DNA of 64,000 nucleotides from positions 62,001 to 126,000 of the forward strand of contig JBBILI010000007.1 in NCBI GenBank assembly GCA_037445025.1, read 5' to 3'. The notes beneath the pieces were generated by a model that ran no database searches, was not told the origin of the DNA, and worked only from the letters and a program-made list of their open reading frames with translations. Below, piece after piece: positions 61,498 to 64,000 of this stretch. Within the stretch, counting starts at the first letter, position 1. Every line of letters begins with the position of its first letter. The translations under genes were made by a program, and so were the position numbers. Source of the stretch: CAIQQQ01 sp037445025. GTDB taxonomy: Bacteria > Pseudomonadota > Alphaproteobacteria > Acetobacterales > Acetobacteraceae.

Positions 61498-62742
61498 CTA
61501 TTTCTTGTGGCCGGGGAGGATGTCGACGACGTCGAAGGGGACGTTGACGACGCCGCCGAGGGAGGCGCCCGGTGTGGCGTGGCCGTCCTGCGGGTCGGAC
61601 TGGACGCCGCCCAGGGCCTGGACGCCGATCTGGAAATGGCCGCCGAGGCATTTGAAGGTGGGTGTGACCAGAACCTGTACGCCGCCGGCGAACTGCCAGC
61701 TGGCGGTGACCTTGGTGGTGCCGCTGAAGGTGTTGGCGAAGTTGACGGCGGCGCCGGCCTGGGCGAGGCCGCTGACCTGAATCCAGCCGCCCAGGATCGA
61801 TTTGACCAGCGCCTCCTGCACGACGCCGGACACGTTGAGGGGCTTCCAATGCTCGTCGACGACGAGGGTGCCCTGGAAGCTGGTTTCGAAGCCGCCGGAA
61901 TCGCTGTCGTGGTGCGCCTTGGTCAGGGTGAAGCTGAACTGGTGCTGGGTGGTCTTGGGCCCGGGGACGGCCTGCAGCGGCTTGAGCAGGACGGTGTAGC
62001 CGACGATGATCTGGGTGTTCGCGTCGGGTTTCGGCGCGGCCACGTATTTCTGCCGCAGATGGGCGATGACCTGGTCGCGGGTGACGGCGGGGTACTGGCC
62101 CAGGATCAGCAAGGCGCGGTCGGCGATGTCCTCCAGCTTCAGGTCGTTGCCGTCCAGCGAGGCCTTGCTGCCCGGCGTGTCGTTTTCGCCGGGTTTTTCG
62201 GCGGCGCGGCCGAATTTGTGGTTGGTCAGCCAGGTGTCGATGGTGGACATCTCGATCACCGGCAGCAGCGCGCGGGTGGTTTCGGGCGAGGGTGGGCCGA
62301 GATGAACGCCGGGCACCTCGTTGGCGGGGCCGACGACGGGAAGGTCGTTGAGACCGCGCGGCGGATTGGGCTTGAGTTTGGCCAGGATGGTGCTGCGCAC
62401 CAGCGCCTCGGGCTGCTTCAGATCGGCGACGGCGAGCTTGACGGCGTCGGGGAGTTCCATGTCCTCGGCGTTGAGCAGGACGTGCAGCTCCGGCGGATTG
62501 TCCTTGCCGGGTTCGGCGGGCTGGCCGGCGCCGTCGGGCTGGGTTGCGGGTGGGGCGAACTGGTGCTTGTCGAGCCATTGGCCGATCAGGGTCGCGGGGT
62601 CGACCGCGGAGGGCGCCTGGGATGCGGGCGCCTGGGATGCGGGCGCCTGGGATACGGGCGGTGCGGCGCTGTAGGCGCGCGGGTCGACGCCGAGGGTTTG
62701 GGCCACCCAGACATGGTGGTCGTCGGTCGGTTGGTCCGTCAT
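61498..62742 (-). CDS. Hypothetical protein, 414 residues, Pro/Ala-rich with SQAPA repeats
   Basis: Starts MTDQPTDDHHVWVAQTLGVD; the 33 upstream in-frame codons lack a good site. No signal peptide. A short low-complexity stretch contains three SQAPA units (about 30-46). Two similar short motifs, WLDKHQF (about 55) and WLTNHKFGR (about 175), suggest an internal duplication of a helical unit; the second half (about 235-400) is rich in alternating polar/hydrophobic strands (QFSFTLTKAHHDSDSGGFET, GGWIQVSGLAQAGAAVNFAN, TASWQFAGGVQVLVTPTFKC), like a beta-barrel or jelly roll. I do not recognise the family. It is alone on the minus strand between the decayed MFS locus and the lactonase gene. Confidence 0.65.
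   Translation of the reverse strand: MTDQPTDDHHVWVAQTLGVDPRAYSAAPPVSQAPASQAPASQAPSAVDPATLIGQWLDKHQFAPPATQPDGAGQPAEPGKDNPPELHVLLNAEDMELPDAVKLAVADLKQPEALVRSTILAKLKPNPPRGLNDLPVVGPANEVPGVHLGPPSPETTRALLPVIEMSTIDTWLTNHKFGRAAEKPGENDTPGSKASLDGNDLKLEDIADRALLILGQYPAVTRDQVIAHLRQKYVAAPKPDANTQIIVGYTVLLKPLQAVPGPKTTQHQFSFTLTKAHHDSDSGGFETSFQGTLVVDEHWKPLNVSGVVQEALVKSILGGWIQVSGLAQAGAAVNFANTFSGTTKVTASWQFAGGVQVLVTPTFKCLGGHFQIGVQALGGVQSDPQDGHATPGASLGGVVNVPFDVVDILPGHKK
62611..62655. repeat. 15-bp tandem repeat coding SQAPA
   Basis: Three copies of GGGCGCCTGGGATGC in frame within the 414-residue hypothetical gene (the last with one change); number may vary between strains. Confidence 0.75.
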
Positions 62743-62889
62743 GGCCGGTTCGGCTCCATGATCACGTGCCGCATTGTATCTGCCGCCCGGTCGCTCCGCG
62801 GCCTGATACGGAACGGAACCACACGGGAATGAGCGGCGCAACCGGGAGACAGGAAACCTTTCGTGATGCGCGCGTGGCGCCGGACGGGT

Positions 62890-63672
62890 TCAGTCCAGGC
62901 GGACGACGATGCCCTGGGCTTCGGCGTTCGCGGCGGGGAAGCTTGTCATGATCGAGGGGTCGTGGCCGGGGATGACGAGGTCAGGGCGGTCGGCGAGGCG
63001 GCGGAGGGTGGTGAAGCCGTCCAGCACGTCGCCGACATTGTAGACCCAGGGGAACGGCCGGTTCTGCGCGAAGTTCTCGCTGAAATGCGCGGCGTCGGAG
63101 GCCAGGACGAGCCAGCCTTGCCGGGTGTGGACGCGGAGCACCTGCTGGCCGTTGGTGTGGCCGCCGACGCGGTGCAGGGTGAGGCCGGGGGCGAGGTCGG
63201 CGGTGCCGTCGTGGTAGGTCAGGCGGCCGGCGAAGAGTTTGCGCACGACGTGGGCGATGTCCTCGGGGTCGTAGCCCATGCGCAGGATGGGGTGGCACAT
63301 GCAGCGGCCGGTGGCGAACTGCATCTCGCTGTCCTGCAGGTGGAACTGCGCGCGGGGGAACAGGCCGGGGTTGCCGGCGTGGTCGTAGTGAAGGTGGCTC
63401 AACACCACGTTTTCGACCGCGGCGGGGTCGATGCCGATGAGGCGGAGGCCGTCGCCGGGGCAGCGGAGATGGGTGCGATTGCGCCTGCGGGCGACTTCGG
63501 CGGAGAAGCCGGTGTCAAGGATCCAGACGCCGGAGGGTCCCTTGATGGCGAAGACGAAATAGTCGAACGGCATGGAGGCGTCGTGCGGGTCGCCGCCTAG
63601 GAAGCTGTCCGTGCGTTTGCGGTCGGCGAAATGGGCGTAGCGGATGGCGTAGACTTCGTGGATGGGAGGCAT
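62890..63672 (-). CDS. Metallo-beta-lactamase-fold hydrolase, N-acyl-homoserine-lactonase-like
   Basis: 260 residues starting MPPIHEVYAIRYAHFADRKR; the open frame extends upstream only through element copy 10. The di-zinc motif is SHLHYDHAGNPGLF (about 105-118), with later ligands in GGHTNGQQVLRV (about 180), ASDAAHFSENF (about 205) and IPGHDPSIM (about 246). The closest general type is the AttM/AiiA-like N-acyl homoserine lactonase family. Quorum-quenching or general lactone hydrolysis are both possible. Stands alone. Confidence 0.82.
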   Translation of the reverse strand: MPPIHEVYAIRYAHFADRKRTDSFLGGDPHDASMPFDYFVFAIKGPSGVWILDTGFSAEVARRRNRTHLRCPGDGLRLIGIDPAAVENVVLSHLHYDHAGNPGLFPRAQFHLQDSEMQFATGRCMCHPILRMGYDPEDIAHVVRKLFAGRLTYHDGTADLAPGLTLHRVGGHTNGQQVLRVHTRQGWLVLASDAAHFSENFAQNRPFPWVYNVGDVLDGFTTLRRLADRPDLVIPGHDPSIMTSFPAANAEAQGIVVRLD

Positions 63673-63681
63673 GTTGGACTC

Positions 63682-63817
63682 CAGGAAGGAAGCGGTTCTT
63701 TTTTGAAAAAAAGAACCAAAAAACTTTCTCCGGGCTGTCGCGGCCCTCTCCGGAAAGACACGCACCAAAGCGAACGAAAGTCTTTTGCTTCTTTTCTTCA
63801 GAAAAGAAGTTCTTAAC
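63682..63817. repeat. Palindromic A/B element, copy 10
   Basis: Hairpin B (63694-63717), a central half of the same GCTGTCGCGGCCCTCTCCGG sequence seen as a full palindrome in copy 7 but here not closed, and hairpin A (63788-63809). The SDR stop codon TTA at 63813-63815 is in the flank. The shared central sequence with copy 7 shows that copies spread or convert together. Confidence 0.85.
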
Positions 63818-64000
63818 TTATCGTCAGCCCCCCATCGATGGTGACCGTCGCCCCGGTGACATACGCGGCCTCGGCACTGACAAGGTAGCACACGGCGCCT
63901 GCGACGTCCTCCGGCGTGCCGGCGCGGCGCAGCGGCACGCCGGCGAGTTTGCGGGCGCGGAAATCGGGGTCGGCCAGCATGTGGCGGTTGATGTCGGTTT
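63813..64000 (-). CDS. Short-chain dehydrogenase/reductase, C-terminal part, cut by window edge
   Basis: 62 codons of the 3' end of an SDR (glucose/3-oxoacyl-ACP reductase type): TDINRHMLADPDFRARKLAG, then VPLRRAGTPEDVAGAVCYLV and YVTGATVTIDGGLTIS at the end, the standard YxTGxxxxVDGG C-terminal motif. Catalytic residues lie outside the window. Confidence 0.88.
   Translation of the reverse strand, partial: TDINRHMLADPDFRARKLAGVPLRRAGTPEDVAGAVCYLVSAEAAYVTGATVTIDGGLTIS

Overview
The window is high-GC chromosomal DNA from an alphaproteobacterium, most likely an Acetobacteraceae member (order Rhodospirillales). The signs are class I ketol-acid reductoisomerase and alphaproteobacterial-type acetolactate synthase, an extracellular Hint-domain protein of the kind common in acetic acid bacteria and relatives, and a photo-oxidative membrane-lipid operon like that of Rhodobacter. 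I see no integrase, transposase, phage module, rRNA operon or CRISPR array. One tRNA-Arg(ACG) is present. The genus is an inference from gene content.

Layout. 0-3 kb: the cell-shape operon mreB-mreC-mreD-mrdA (minus; mrdA cut by the window edge). 3-14 kb: branched-chain amino-acid genes (leuA behind a leucine-rich leader ORF; miaA-ilvB-ilvN-ilvC-mltA), a 2-hydroxyacid dehydrogenase, a Hint protein, an orphan antitoxin, serB and a vapBC pair. 14-26 kb: two ABC importers (a polyamine/AEP/iron-like system and a complete dppABCDF-type peptide system) with a chemoreceptor between them, then DoxX and an SDR. 27-35 kb: a plus-strand cassette with a ribose-type ABC importer, an LVIVD propeller protein, a GntR regulator, an FAH-family hydrolase and an intradiol ring-cleavage dioxygenase; it looks like uptake plus catabolism of an aromatic compound. 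35-38 kb: another peptide-type binding protein, an EAL protein and tRNA-Arg. 38-45 kb: leuB, leuD, leuC, then the conserved ffh-rpsP-rimM-trmD-rplS operon.

45-56 kb: a nine-gene plus-strand run with tight or overlapping junctions. It joins a ligase-associated DEXH helicase and PdeM nuclease (without their usual ligase and exonuclease partners) to photolyase, a flavin oxidase, DUF1365, a CFA-type methyltransferase, an MFS symporter, a phosphoesterase and a DUF3833 lipoprotein. The content suggests a response to light and singlet oxygen covering both DNA and membrane lipid. 56-64 kb: TPR-sulfotransferase, a YghU-type GST, a DegP protease, a decayed MFS/RraA locus, an unknown proline/alanine-rich protein, a lactonase-like metallo-beta-lactamase and the end of an SDR.

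The most unusual feature is a family of about ten intergenic palindromic elements. Each has one or two AT-rich hairpins of two related types (A and B), usually around a central palindrome of variable sequence. Nearly all abut a stop codon, and several seem to supply the TAA itself. Two lie between the binding-protein gene and permease genes of ABC operons, and one has become the last 46 codons of a sulfotransferase gene. They probably act as bidirectional terminators or mRNA 3'-end stabilisers and are the best candidate here for an undescribed system.
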